Assembly: GCF_963675305.1 (NCBI RefSeq)
Contig: NZ_OY776147.1
Span: 62,001 to 126,000 of the forward strand
Direction: 5' to 3'
Source: an uncultured Hyphomonas sp.
GTDB taxonomy: Bacteria; Pseudomonadota; Alphaproteobacteria; Caulobacterales; Hyphomonadaceae
Length of the DNA stretch: 64,000 nucleotides
Positions 27,156 through 35,837 of this stretch are shown here, one piece after another. Within the stretch, counting starts at the first letter, position 1; each line of letters starts with the position of its first letter. Made by a program: the position numbers and the translations under genes. The notes under the pieces are model-generated. The model was not told the origin of the DNA and ran no database searches. It saw only the letters and a list, made by a program, of their open reading frames with translations.

Positions 27156-28550
27156 TCAGCAGCTGCCATCTTCAATACAGGCGACCAGTTGTTTCAGCGA
27201 GGTGAGGTGGCTACCGACGAGATCGTGGGTGCCGAACAGCGGCAGGTCGATGTCCGGCGAGATGCCCTTGCCCTCGAACACGTTGCCGCCTGCATCGGCG
27301 AATATCTCGTTCGAAAGCTCAAGGTACCAGCCATTCGGCAGGGGTTTTGCCAGCGGTGTCGAGAAGGCGCCCCGGCTCGTCTGTCCGGCCGTCCTGATCT
27401 GGGGAAGCTGCCGCAGCATCATGGCCGTGATCTCGCCTCCGGAAACGGTGACATCGCTGATGATGACATAGACGGGCTTTGTATAGCGCGGCCCATCCTG
27501 ATACGGATTGATTGTATAGGCGGCCAGCGGCGCGCCATCCCATTCGGTTCTGACGGTGTAAGCCGTGAAAGGTGAATCGGTAAACCGGCTGGCAATGGCG
27601 CGGGTGATGGCGTCATAACCGCCGCGATTGTTCGACAGGTCGAGGATCAGTGCATCCGTGCCGTCAAATCCGGCAAGCGCCTCATCGAATAGGGCGTGCA
27701 GGGCCGCGACCTCCGCTTCGGCCCATTCCGGCGTTCCGGGCTCGTGTCCGGTCGTGAAACCACCCATGGTGAAGATCTGAATGTACCCGATATGGTCATT
27801 GATCGTGCCACGGATGAATCGCTCATTGCCCGTATGGACTGCGCCCTCATCCAGATAGGGCATGAGATTGTCGAGAAGTCCGATCAGCCAGGGACTCTCG
27901 CCCATTTCTTCGCGAGCGCGCGGCAACGTCGTGCCGAGACCAAACTGGATCCGTCTGGTCTCCTCCTCAAGGCTGGCGACCAGCTTGGTGTGGGAGTCCT
28001 GAAGCGGTTCCAGAAGACCTGCCAGCAGGTCGAGCAGGTCTGCCTCGCTCATCTCTGGCGACAGGCTGGCGCGTGCGGCGGCCACGTTCTGCTCCCAATC
28101 GACACCGCGCTGGTCGAAGAAGGCGTAGTGGCGGCGGAAGACCGATGTGAAGACATCGAAGACGGCTTCTGGGCCGGTATCGGCCTCTTCGCGGCAAGTC
28201 TCCGGCAGGGTATCGATCCGGGTAAAGACAGCATGTCCGTCCGCGGGCAGGTATTCAAACCGGGCCGTGCCATCTGCCTGAAGGGTGAAGTAGCGGTATT
28301 CTATCTGCCCCATCATGGTCGGGCCGTCCTGGCGTGTCGGATAGCAGGCGACTGGCGTTTCCTGCCAGCGGATGATGTCGTCCGGCGTGATCTGAAGCAG
28401 CCAGCCGGATTCTTCAGACCGCCAGACGCCCTGCGCTTCGGCCAGCATACCATTTCCCGTGTCGAGCATCTGGCGGCTGGCGGGTTCGGGCGGCACATAT
28501 GTGCCTGCGCAACCGGCAAGACCCAGAAGAAGAATTAGCGTGCGAAACAT
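27156..28550 (-). CDS. S41-family (tail-specific) protease-like lipoprotein
   Basis: 464-residue predicted lipoprotein (MFRTLILLLGLAGCAG) with an S41 peptidase core. DLSNNRGGYDAITRAIASRF and YVIISDVTVSGGEITAMML carry the expected glycine-rich strand and the nucleophilic serine in VSGGEI. SRGAFSTPLAKPLPNGWYLELS follows. A helical N-terminal domain (about 125-190) precedes the core, and no clear PDZ domain is seen, which is unlike CtpA. Substrate unknown. It lies 25 bases downstream of a TetR gene on the same strand. Confidence 0.8.
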   Translation of the reverse strand: MFRTLILLLGLAGCAGTYVPPEPASRQMLDTGNGMLAEAQGVWRSEESGWLLQITPDDIIRWQETPVACYPTRQDGPTMMGQIEYRYFTLQADGTARFEYLPADGHAVFTRIDTLPETCREEADTGPEAVFDVFTSVFRRHYAFFDQRGVDWEQNVAAARASLSPEMSEADLLDLLAGLLEPLQDSHTKLVASLEEETRRIQFGLGTTLPRAREEMGESPWLIGLLDNLMPYLDEGAVHTGNERFIRGTINDHIGYIQIFTMGGFTTGHEPGTPEWAEAEVAALHALFDEALAGFDGTDALILDLSNNRGGYDAITRAIASRFTDSPFTAYTVRTEWDGAPLAAYTINPYQDGPRYTKPVYVIISDVTVSGGEITAMMLRQLPQIRTAGQTSRGAFSTPLAKPLPNGWYLELSNEIFADAGGNVFEGKGISPDIDLPLFGTHDLVGSHLTSLKQLVACIEDGSC

Positions 28551-28561
28551 GTCAGAAGCCC

Positions 28562-28584
28562 AAAAGTGACCGGGGTCACCTTTT
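28562..28584 (-). terminator. Hairpin at the end of the TetR gene
   Basis: On the minus strand an A-rich arm and GTGACC pair with GGTCAC followed by TTTT, forming a GC-rich stem with a single bulge and a T run. It overlaps the last codons and stop of the TetR gene and could terminate or attenuate before the S41 gene. The loop is small, so this is only a moderate candidate; GTGACC-GG-GGTCAC is also a possible protein-binding palindrome. Confidence 0.4.
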
Positions 28585-29202
28585 AGGTTTGCCGCTGCCG
28601 GAAGGCAACAGGTTTCCTGTCGCGAGCTGTTCGATTGCGCGGAACCTGATTTCCAGATCTCTCAGGATGTTCTGACTCTGCCCGGTCACCACGCATTGCC
28701 TCACCGTGCCGGTAAACAGGGTGAGCATCAGGTCTGCAATGGCGGCGCTCCCGGTCCCGGCAGGTAAATCGCCTCGGGCAACAGCGCGCTGGACCTGCTC
28801 CTCGAAAGCTTCATGCGCGATGGCATCATTCTGCGTCTCGACCGCCTGGATGGCCGGCGTTGTCGGCGACAGCAGGGTCTTGGCCTGCCAGAGCTCCGGC
28901 GATGCCTCGCAGAGGCTGATGGTCCGCCGGCAGGTTTCCAGTGCGGCATCGGTCAATGTGCCGGCGGTATTCTCCCCCTCGGCCGTTTCGAACGCCGTCG
29001 CGATGAGCCGTCGGTACCATTCGGCCAGAATATCCGCCTTGGACGGAAAGTGATTGAAGAAGGTTCCCTTAGCGACTCCTGCGGCCCGGGTGATTTCGGC
29101 AACCGTTACGGTGTCGTATCCCTTCTCCTCGAACAGGGCGATCGCTGCCGCATAGAGGGCTTCGAAGACTTCGCGTTTCTTGGTGTCGCGTTTTCCGGCC
29201 AT
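28576..29202 (-). CDS. TetR/AcrR-family transcriptional regulator
   Basis: 208-residue TetR-type regulator. The N-terminal helix-turn-helix spans about residues 12-58 (VTVAEITRAAGVAKGTFFNHF), followed by a variable helical ligand domain. It sits in line between a zinc alcohol dehydrogenase gene upstream and an S41 peptidase gene downstream. A perfect 32-bp palindrome lies 4 bases upstream of its ATG and contains its ribosome-binding site, suggesting autoregulation or control by RNA structure. Confidence 0.9.
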   Translation of the reverse strand: MAGKRDTKKREVFEALYAAAIALFEEKGYDTVTVAEITRAAGVAKGTFFNHFPSKADILAEWYRRLIATAFETAEGENTAGTLTDAALETCRRTISLCEASPELWQAKTLLSPTTPAIQAVETQNDAIAHEAFEEQVQRAVARGDLPAGTGSAAIADLMLTLFTGTVRQCVVTGQSQNILRDLEIRFRAIEQLATGNLLPSGSGKPKR

Positions 29203-29205
29203 GAT

Positions 29206-29237
29206 CCAATCCCTTCTGGCGCGCCAGAAGGGATTGG
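29206..29237. promoter_or_regulatory. Perfect 32-bp palindrome before the TetR gene
   Basis: CCAATCCCTTCTGGCG (29206-29221) is followed at once by its exact reverse complement (29222-29237). It fills most of the 44-bp gap between the adh stop and the TetR start. Read on the minus strand, the AGAAGGGA ribosome-binding site of the TetR gene lies inside the second arm. It may be a TetR operator, an mRNA hairpin that hides the ribosome-binding site, or both. It lacks a T run, so it is not a standard terminator. Confidence 0.7.
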
Positions 29238-29246
29238 TTCTACAGC

Positions 29247-30347
29247 CTAGTCAAACACCACAACCTGCCGCGCGACAGTGCCCTTGTTGTCCTTCAGGTT
29301 CTGCAAGGCGCCTGTGATGCCGTCGAGGCCGATGCGGTCTGAGATCATGTCGTCGAGGTGGAGCTTGCCCTGCCGGTAGAGTTCCACCAGGCGCGGGAAG
29401 TCGATCCGGAACTGGTTGGAGCCCATGATCGCGCCCTGCAGGCGTTTCTCGGTGACCAGCATTTCGATGCCCGGAATCTCGATATTCACGCCCGGCGTGA
29501 TCATGCCGATCAGTGTGGCGACGCCGCGCGGGCGCATCATGTGATAGGCCTGTTCGGCGGTCTGCTTCAGGCCGACGCATTCGAACGCATAGTGCACGCC
29601 GCCCTTGGTCAGCTCTTTGACCGCTTCAACGGCATTGACCTTGGACGGATTGACGACGTCGGTCGCCCCGAACCGGACGGCCATTTGCAGCTTCTCGTCC
29701 GACAGGTCCACCGCGATGATCCGGCTTGCCCCGGCAATCGCTGCGCCATTGATGGCCGAGAGGCCGACCCCGCCGCAGCCGACCACGGCCACGGTCGATC
29801 CCGGCTCAACCTTTGCGGCATGGAAGACAGAGCCGACGCCCGTGATCACGCCGCAGCCGATCAGGCAGGCGCGGTCGAGCGGCATGTCCTTGTCGATGGC
29901 ACACAGCGTATTCTCGTGCACCAGGATCTGTTCGGCAAAGGAGGAGAGGTTCAGGAACTGGCCGACCTTCTCGCCCTTGATCGACAGACGCGGCGCCTCG
30001 CTCATCTGGCGCTGGAACTGGTCCTTGTTGATCGTGTGGCAGACCGACATGTGACCGGAGAGGCAGTATTCGCACGTGCCGCAAAAAGGGGAGAGGATGG
30101 AGATGACATGGTCGCCCGGCTTCACGGCCGAGACCATGGAGCCGACAGCCTCCACGACGCCCGCGCTTTCATGGCCGAGGATGACCGGCGTCTCGACCGG
30201 GAAATTGGCATCCCAGAAATGTACGTCGGAATGGCAGACCCCGACGGCTTTCAGCCGGACAAGGACTTCCCGCGGACCGGGTTTGTCAATCGTGACCTCT
30301 TCAATCGACAGCGGCTTGTTCGGCTCCCGCATCACAGCAGCTTTCAT
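29247..30347 (-). CDS. Zinc-dependent alcohol dehydrogenase (MDR family)
   Basis: 366-residue medium-chain dehydrogenase. The catalytic zinc ligands are in GVCHSDVHFW and GHESAGVV, with a third Cys in the LIGCGVITGVGSVFHAA segment. The structural zinc site is CGTCEYCLSGHMSVC. The NAD site is VAVVGCGGVGLSAINGAAIAG followed by VDLSDEKL, whose aspartate favours NAD over NADP. It resembles class III/NDMA-type alcohol dehydrogenases of actinobacteria and alphaproteobacteria; the substrate is not clear. It is upstream of, and probably co-transcribed with, the TetR gene. Confidence 0.9.
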   Translation of the reverse strand: MKAAVMREPNKPLSIEEVTIDKPGPREVLVRLKAVGVCHSDVHFWDANFPVETPVILGHESAGVVEAVGSMVSAVKPGDHVISILSPFCGTCEYCLSGHMSVCHTINKDQFQRQMSEAPRLSIKGEKVGQFLNLSSFAEQILVHENTLCAIDKDMPLDRACLIGCGVITGVGSVFHAAKVEPGSTVAVVGCGGVGLSAINGAAIAGASRIIAVDLSDEKLQMAVRFGATDVVNPSKVNAVEAVKELTKGGVHYAFECVGLKQTAEQAYHMMRPRGVATLIGMITPGVNIEIPGIEMLVTEKRLQGAIMGSNQFRIDFPRLVELYRQGKLHLDDMISDRIGLDGITGALQNLKDNKGTVARQVVVFD

Positions 30348-30431
30348 GGCGTTTCCTCCTGATCTTTATCTTTTGCCTGAGGATGACCCTGAAAACCGGT
30401 CTTGGCGAGACCTGCCGCTAGGGGAGGTTGA

Positions 30432-31208
30432 TCAGGAAAGGGAAGACCGGGTGAGGGCGTGCCAGGGCGCAGTGAGCGTCTTGCGGCCAGTATCCGGCAG
30501 CAGATCCGGCGCACCGAGCGCCATGGCCGCTTCGATCAGGCAGAGCGAGGCGGTGTACCAGGGTTCGGCCAGGTGCATCTCGGGATCCTCCTCCTCCTCC
30601 GGTCCATCCGTCGTGTACCAGGCCATGTCGCCGAACTCGCGGATCGCGCTGTCGCAAACACTGTTGAAGATCGCCGCCAGCCCCCGCCCGATCGGGGAGA
30701 CCGGCGTGCCGCCTGCGCCGATGACGCCTTCCCAGTCCTCGAACACGCGCTTGTCGTCCGGCAGGTCTTTCCAGTTCAGCCATGCGCGGGAATAGAGCCG
30801 TCCGGCCTCCGGGGCGCGATGCTCAGACAGGGTCTGGGCGTCCTGACGGCTAAGCCGGGCGGCGCGGTCAAGGATCCAGACAACGGCCTCGCCATGAGGG
30901 CCGAAACATTCGGCTGGCGGCACCTGTCTCAGGATGCGGACAGCCACGGCCCGTGTGTAGTCGCCCGTATGGTTCTGCGGAGAGATGGCATCCACCACCT
31001 CGGCTTCCCAGACGGTTCCCGGCCAGCTCGTGATCAGCACACCGGCCAGCGAATGCTCCACCACGATCCAGGGCGCATCGCGGGTTTCGTTGCGGATCAC
31101 ATCCCCCTTCGCGGCCCCGGCGAAACGCAGGTCCCGGCGTTCATCAGCCACATAGATGAAGCCGGTCTGCCTTTTCCGCCCAAGGCCGCGGAGCGGGTTT
31201 GAGACCAT
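30432..31208 (-). CDS. Hypothetical protein next to alkaline phosphatase
   Basis: 258-residue soluble-looking protein of no recognised family. It contains an N-terminal basic stretch (MVSNPLRGLGRKRQTGFIYVADE), a beta-rich segment (WIVVEHSLAGVLITSWPGTVWEAEVVDA) and an acidic patch GPEEEEDPEMH near residue 215. The start ATG 31208 is chosen because it lies 8 bases after the alkaline phosphatase stop; the open frame continues to 31238. Tight spacing makes co-transcription with the phosphatase likely. No signal peptide or membrane segment is seen. Confidence 0.65.
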   Translation of the reverse strand: MVSNPLRGLGRKRQTGFIYVADERRDLRFAGAAKGDVIRNETRDAPWIVVEHSLAGVLITSWPGTVWEAEVVDAISPQNHTGDYTRAVAVRILRQVPPAECFGPHGEAVVWILDRAARLSRQDAQTLSEHRAPEAGRLYSRAWLNWKDLPDDKRVFEDWEGVIGAGGTPVSPIGRGLAAIFNSVCDSAIREFGDMAWYTTDGPEEEEDPEMHLAEPWYTASLCLIEAAMALGAPDLLPDTGRKTLTAPWHALTRSSLS

Positions 31209-31215
31209 GGAAGGC

Positions 31216-32808
31216 TTATTCGCTCTCCGGCCCGGCAACCAGCCCGCTGGCGCGGCCCATGACCTGGAAGATCTCGTTCTGCTCCATCACGCCGGAGACG
31301 AGTTCCGATCCGGGGCCAGAGGCGAAGATGGCCACATCGTCGCCGCCATGGGTTTCAGACCACATCGGGTAGAGCGACTGTTGGAGGAAGTCCTTGTCGG
31401 TCGTGTCGACGCCGGTGAGGTCCTTGCGGGTGCAATCGAAGCCGTCTTCTGTGGCCGTGCAGGCGCCCGGCCCGTTCATGTAGCCGAGCGTCGTGTAGGG
31501 CTTGCCGTCGAGCGCCTTGGAGGGCGTGCCGTCAATCGACATGGAAGACAGGCCGAGGATCGGATTGCCGCGCCGCGCATAGCCCGAAATGGTCAGCGTG
31601 TGGGAATGGTCGGCGGTCACGATGATCAGCGTATCGTCCGAATTGGTCATCTCCAGCGCTGCCTTGATCGCCTGGTCGAACTGGTCGGCTTCTTCCAGCG
31701 CCCGGGCGGCATTGCCGGCATGGTGGGCGTGGTCGATCCGGCCGCCTTCGACGAGGAGCACGAAACCATCCGGATCCTGCGACAGGCGGGTGATCGCGGC
31801 GCGCGTCATGTCCACGATGGACGGCTCGCCGGCCGGGTCTTCGGCGCGGTCGAGTTCATAGTCCATGTGGGACGGCTCGAAGAGGGCGAGCACCTTGTCT
31901 TCGCTGGCAAAATCCTCCGCGTCGAAGCCTTCGCGGTCGATGATGAATTTATGGTTCGGGCGGGCCGTCCACTCCGCGATCAGGTCGCGCTGGTCTTTCC
32001 GGTCGCTGACCTTGCCCGGATATTCCGGATCTTCCATCCCACCCTTCAGGAAGGCCGAGCGGCCGCCGCCCATGGCGACTTCAAAGCCGTCGCCGGCCGG
32101 CCAGTCGATGAACTGGGAGGCGATGTCCGGGCAGGCACCTGCCGCCGCGCCGCCGGAACCGACAAAGGCTTCCCAGTCGCGGTTCGCTGACTTCGAATAG
32201 GTGGCGCCGGGCGTGGCATGGGTCAGGCGGGCTGTGGTGATGACGCCTGTCGCAAGACCGGCCGCTTCAGCGATCTCGAAAATCGTGTCCGTCGTGTTGC
32301 CTTCGACGCTGGCGCAATTGTCATAGGAAGCATCGCCCGTGATGCCGAGCGTGCGGGAATTGGTTTTCACGCCGCTCATCATGGCCGTCGCGGTGGAGGC
32401 GGAGTCCGCGATCTGGGCGTCGTGGCTATAGGTCTTGGACAGGGCGGAATAGGGCAGCTGGTCCATGGTCAGCTTGTAGGATTCGCCGTCCACACCGCGT
32501 TTCTGCCCGGCATAGATCCGGGTTGCCGTGACCGTCGGGATACTCATGCCGTCGCCGATGAAGAGGATCACATTCTTTGCCGGACGCAGGCCGCGCGCCG
32601 CGATCTTCGCGTCGATCGCCGCCTGCGCATTCAGGTAATAGTCATTGCCTGCCTGGCGGGGCACGGCTGGTTCACGGTCCAGCGTGGCTATCGGGGAGGC
32701 AACTGGCTCGGTCACGACCACTTCTGCAGTTTCGGTCTCTGCCGGTGTGGCCGCACACCCGGCAAGGACGAGAGCGATAAGGGGCAGGGCGGTGAGAGTC
32801 TTGCGCAT
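31216..32808 (-). CDS. phoA: Alkaline phosphatase lipoprotein (PhoA family)
   Basis: 530-residue alkaline phosphatase releasing phosphate from organic esters outside the cytoplasm. The signal peptide has an LAGC lipobox (MRKTLTALPLIALVLAGCAA). The metal site ILFIGDGMSIPTVTATR and the nucleophile motif ADSASTATAMMSGVKTN (serine at about residue 136) are present, plus LLVEGGRIDHAHHAGNA and TADHSHTL for the remaining metal ligands. The frame is open far upstream; the start at 32808 is set by the signal peptide. The downstream hypothetical gene is 8 bases away. Confidence 0.92.
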   Translation of the reverse strand: MRKTLTALPLIALVLAGCAATPAETETAEVVVTEPVASPIATLDREPAVPRQAGNDYYLNAQAAIDAKIAARGLRPAKNVILFIGDGMSIPTVTATRIYAGQKRGVDGESYKLTMDQLPYSALSKTYSHDAQIADSASTATAMMSGVKTNSRTLGITGDASYDNCASVEGNTTDTIFEIAEAAGLATGVITTARLTHATPGATYSKSANRDWEAFVGSGGAAAGACPDIASQFIDWPAGDGFEVAMGGGRSAFLKGGMEDPEYPGKVSDRKDQRDLIAEWTARPNHKFIIDREGFDAEDFASEDKVLALFEPSHMDYELDRAEDPAGEPSIVDMTRAAITRLSQDPDGFVLLVEGGRIDHAHHAGNAARALEEADQFDQAIKAALEMTNSDDTLIIVTADHSHTLTISGYARRGNPILGLSSMSIDGTPSKALDGKPYTTLGYMNGPGACTATEDGFDCTRKDLTGVDTTDKDFLQQSLYPMWSETHGGDDVAIFASGPGSELVSGVMEQNEIFQVMGRASGLVAGPESE

Positions 32809-32870
32809 AGGGGCCTCCGGTAGATTCGACTTTTCTGCGTCGTAAGGTGTTTGTGTGACGGTTTTGCTTG

Positions 32871-33776
32871 TCAGTCGACCGCCACGCGCGGTTTCCGGCC
32901 GCGTTGGGCCAGCCAGACTGCAAACAGGATGACCACGCCGCCCATCGCCTGAAGGACGGTCAGGGACTCCCCGAACAGACGCCAGGAGACAGCGGCCGCC
33001 ACAACGGGCTGAACGAGGACCAGAAGGCCCGCAACCGCCGCAGATGTCCGGCCGAGCCCGGTGACGATCAGGGCCTGTCCGGCGATCTGGGAGACCAGCG
33101 CCAGGAAGATCGGCACCTGAAAGCCGGCCGCCGTTTTCGGGACAAAGGTTTCGCCCGTCGCCAGCACGATGCAGCCCGCAACGATGACCTCTACGAAGGT
33201 CAGCCAGAAGATGGCTTCGATGCCGCCAATCGTCCGGCGGGCAATGTTCGAGCAGAGCATGTAGCCGCTGACGAGAAAGGCGGCGGCCACGGCGAAGAGG
33301 TCGCCATGTATATTGCCTTTGCCGCTCTCTCCGCCGCCCAGCGACAGGGCGGCTGCGCCCAGAATGGCGAGCGCGGCGGCAACGAACCAGAAGGCGTGCG
33401 GCCGCTGCTTCAGGAAGAACCATGCCCCGAACCCGACAAGCACATTGCCGAGGTTCACGATGAAGGTCGCGTTCGACACGGTCGTCAGCGTCAGGGCATG
33501 GTGCCAGAGGGCGATGTCCAGCGTGAAGAAGGTGCCGGCCATCAGAATGAACCGGTTCGGCAGGCGCGGGGCGCGCCGCTCGATCAGGAAGACCAGTGCC
33601 AGCAGCAGGGGCAGGGCAAAGACATAGCGCCAGAAGGCAATGGCCTGCGGTCCAAGCTCGTCCAGGCCGAAGCGCAGGCCGATGGGGGCAAAGCCGATGC
33701 CCACACCGCCAGCCAGAACCATCAGCGGCCCCGTCCACGAGCGCGGCGTTGGCGGGGAGGCGGGTATGGCTGTCAT
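32871..33776 (-). CDS. EamA/DMT-family transporter
   Basis: 301-residue inner-membrane protein with about ten hydrophobic helices in two repeated EamA halves (first about 17-145, second about 160-290), the drug/metabolite transporter architecture. Typical motifs are FWRYVFALPLLL in the first half and GLGRTSAAVAGLLVLVQPVVAA in the second. The exported substrate is unknown. Its start overlaps the end of gluQ by 4 bases, so the two are translationally coupled. Confidence 0.87.
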   Translation of the reverse strand: MTAIPASPPTPRSWTGPLMVLAGGVGIGFAPIGLRFGLDELGPQAIAFWRYVFALPLLLALVFLIERRAPRLPNRFILMAGTFFTLDIALWHHALTLTTVSNATFIVNLGNVLVGFGAWFFLKQRPHAFWFVAAALAILGAAALSLGGGESGKGNIHGDLFAVAAAFLVSGYMLCSNIARRTIGGIEAIFWLTFVEVIVAGCIVLATGETFVPKTAAGFQVPIFLALVSQIAGQALIVTGLGRTSAAVAGLLVLVQPVVAAAVSWRLFGESLTVLQAMGGVVILFAVWLAQRGRKPRVAVD

Positions 33777-34618
33777 GGAAGGCCTGTCATCCGGCGAAGG
33801 TCGTCCGGCGTCTTGCCTTCATCCCGCCAGGCACGCAATCCCCTGTCGCCAGCCCTTTTGGACAGTTTCTTTCCGTCAGGCCCCAGAATGAGGGCGTGGA
33901 AACGGTAGACGGGCTGCGGCCAGTCCATCAGCGCCTGCAGCAAGGCATGGACGGAGGTCATCTCCCGAATGTCCTCGCCCCGGATCACATGCGTCACACC
34001 CTGCAGCGCGTCGTCATGGCAGCAGGCGAGGTGATAGGAGGCCGGGGTTTCCTTCCGGCCCAGCACCACGTCACCGAAGGGGGCCGGGTCTGCGGGCACC
34101 CGGCGCGGCGTTCCGTTGCTCTCATCGATATAGCCAAGCCGCTCATAGCGGGGGCCCAGCGCATCGCGGGCGGCGGCCAGCGACAGGCGCCAGGCGAACG
34201 CCTCGCCCCGGGCAAGGCGCTTTTCCTCCTCGCTCGTCGGCAGCGGGCGCCCCCTGAAACCCCATTCGTCCGGCCTGGCACCTGCTGGCATGGCGGCGGC
34301 GATCTCTCGGCGTGTGCGGAAGCATCGATAGACAAGCCCGCGCATCCGCAAGTCCGTTATAGTCGCCTCATAATCATCGAAATGATCGGACTGGCGCCGG
34401 ACAGGTCCGTCCCAGTCCAGCCCCAGCCATTGCAGGTCCTCAAGGATCGCCGCCTCATACTCCGGGCGGCAGCGCGTCTGGTCGATGTCCTCTATCCGCA
34501 ACAGGACCCGGCCATTGGCCGCCCGGGCGGCGTCCCAGACATGAAAGGCGGAACAGGCATGGCCGAGGTGCAGATAGCCGGTGGGGGACGGCGCAAACCG
34601 GGTGACGAATTCCGACAT
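33773..34618 (-). CDS. gluQ: Glutamyl-Q tRNA(Asp) synthetase
   Basis: 281-residue GluRS paralogue lacking the anticodon-binding domain; it glutamylates queuosine in tRNA(Asp). The HIGH-like signature is FAPSPTGYLHLGHACSAF, RIEDIDQTRCRPEYE follows, and the KMSKS-like motif is KKLSKRAGD. The zinc-binding region found in E. coli appears degenerate: YRCFRTRREIAAA keeps one Cys only. The start ATG 34618 begins directly at the catalytic domain, as in the family; the frame is open to 34663. Followed by the DMT transporter. Confidence 0.9.
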   Translation of the reverse strand: MSEFVTRFAPSPTGYLHLGHACSAFHVWDAARAANGRVLLRIEDIDQTRCRPEYEAAILEDLQWLGLDWDGPVRRQSDHFDDYEATITDLRMRGLVYRCFRTRREIAAAMPAGARPDEWGFRGRPLPTSEEEKRLARGEAFAWRLSLAAARDALGPRYERLGYIDESNGTPRRVPADPAPFGDVVLGRKETPASYHLACCHDDALQGVTHVIRGEDIREMTSVHALLQALMDWPQPVYRFHALILGPDGKKLSKRAGDRGLRAWRDEGKTPDDLRRMTGLP

Positions 34619-34758
34619 GCCGCCCGTTTGCCTCCCGCCAATCCTGCTGTGCCGCACCGCCATGCTGTCCGATGGGGCTTGCCCGCGTCAACAGCGTTTC
34701 CCTGTTGCAAGCGCGGCTCAGGAACCGTATCGCCAAAGGGCTTGAGAGGTCCAATTTT

Positions 34759-35826
34759 ATGCCTGTGACGGACTGGCTGACATCGGCAGAAGCCTGGGCG
34801 GACGCCCATGTGCGGGAAACTCAGTATCTCGCAGCGCTGGGGCTTGTCCTGGGGGTCCTGTTTGGCGGCTTTCTGATCGTCCTGGCGGCCCGTTTCTGCG
34901 TGCGTGTCGTTCGCCGGCTCAGCGATCTGATGGCCGCCCGTGCGCTGCGTACGGACAAGACGCCGGGATACAGGATCGTGCTGGCGCGCCCAGTCGGGCG
35001 CAAGCCGGGCCAAACCTTGAAATGGCTGCAGTCCGCACTGACGGAGCATCTTTCCGCATTCAATTTCGGTGCACCGTTCCGGATCATGCGCATGAGCCCG
35101 CTGCCCGGCGGACTCGTGCCGCTCACCGTTGAGCGGGCCCGCAGACGCATGGCGGCATCCGATGCGGACCTGTTTGTCTGGAGTGAACGCCGGGGACGGA
35201 AAGAGGACGGCCTTTTGCTTTATGGCCTGACCCGTGGCGGCGGACTGACGGCGGCCGAAGCGCGCCTGTTCACCCTGCGCCTGCCGGCCCGTGAGACGGC
35301 GATGGACGGGGCGATGCCGAAGATCGCCGCCTTCCTGCTGGCCAAGAAGCTGCAGCCGGGGCTTGGCAACCCGCAATCCTTCCGTCCGGAGAAGATCAGC
35401 CTGCTGGCCGAAGCCCTGTCAGCCATGCTCGATCATGAAGGCCCCATGCCGGTGGCGGTGCGCAATGAGGTGGAAGGCGATTTCTGCGCCTCAGCCGTGC
35501 ATGTTGCGGAAGAGGCAGGGGACCTGGCCGGCCTCGACCGGGTGATCGCCCTGCGCCGGGAACACCTGACGGAAGGCGCGGTTCAGGCCGATCCGGAACG
35601 CGCCATTCAGGCCCGGATGGACATCGGCCGGGCGCTGCTGGCACGGGCTGCGAAGAAATACGATCCCGAGCTTGTCCGAGAAGCGATCGGCTACCTGTCC
35701 CAGGTGGTGGAGGCCCTGAGGGCGGATCCGTCCATCATGCGCGCGCAGGCAGCCTCTGACGCCATGTTCAAGGCGCAGAGCCTGATGGAGACTCGCAAGC
35801 GCTTTGCGGTGAACTTCGGAACCTAG
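34759..35826 (+). CDS. Hypothetical single-pass membrane protein
   Basis: 355-residue protein of no recognised family. One strong transmembrane segment lies at about residues 20-42 (LAALGLVLGVLFGGFLIVLA), followed by a basic stretch and a large alpha-rich cytoplasmic part. Residues 240-330 contain Ala-rich helical pairs (AEEAGDLAGLDRVIALR, MDIGRALLARAAKKYDPELVREAIGYLSQVVEAL) that look TPR-like. The start at 34759 is preferred because upstream codons are not membrane-like and 34672 would abut gluQ. Convergent with msrA. Confidence 0.6.
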   Translation: MPVTDWLTSAEAWADAHVRETQYLAALGLVLGVLFGGFLIVLAARFCVRVVRRLSDLMAARALRTDKTPGYRIVLARPVGRKPGQTLKWLQSALTEHLSAFNFGAPFRIMRMSPLPGGLVPLTVERARRRMAASDADLFVWSERRGRKEDGLLLYGLTRGGGLTAAEARLFTLRLPARETAMDGAMPKIAAFLLAKKLQPGLGNPQSFRPEKISLLAEALSAMLDHEGPMPVAVRNEVEGDFCASAVHVAEEAGDLAGLDRVIALRREHLTEGAVQADPERAIQARMDIGRALLARAAKKYDPELVREAIGYLSQVVEALRADPSIMRAQAASDAMFKAQSLMETRKRFAVNFGT

Positions 35827-35837
35827 ACCGGCAGACC

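Noticed and set aside
29358..30362. 334-codon plus-strand frame over the alcohol dehydrogenase
   Set aside because: The minus strand has intact zinc and NAD motifs; the plus frame is Asp/His-rich with no recognisable domain.
32809..32870. Pho box upstream of phoA
   Set aside because: CTGACAA and CGTCAC occur on the minus strand but not with the required 11-bp spacing.
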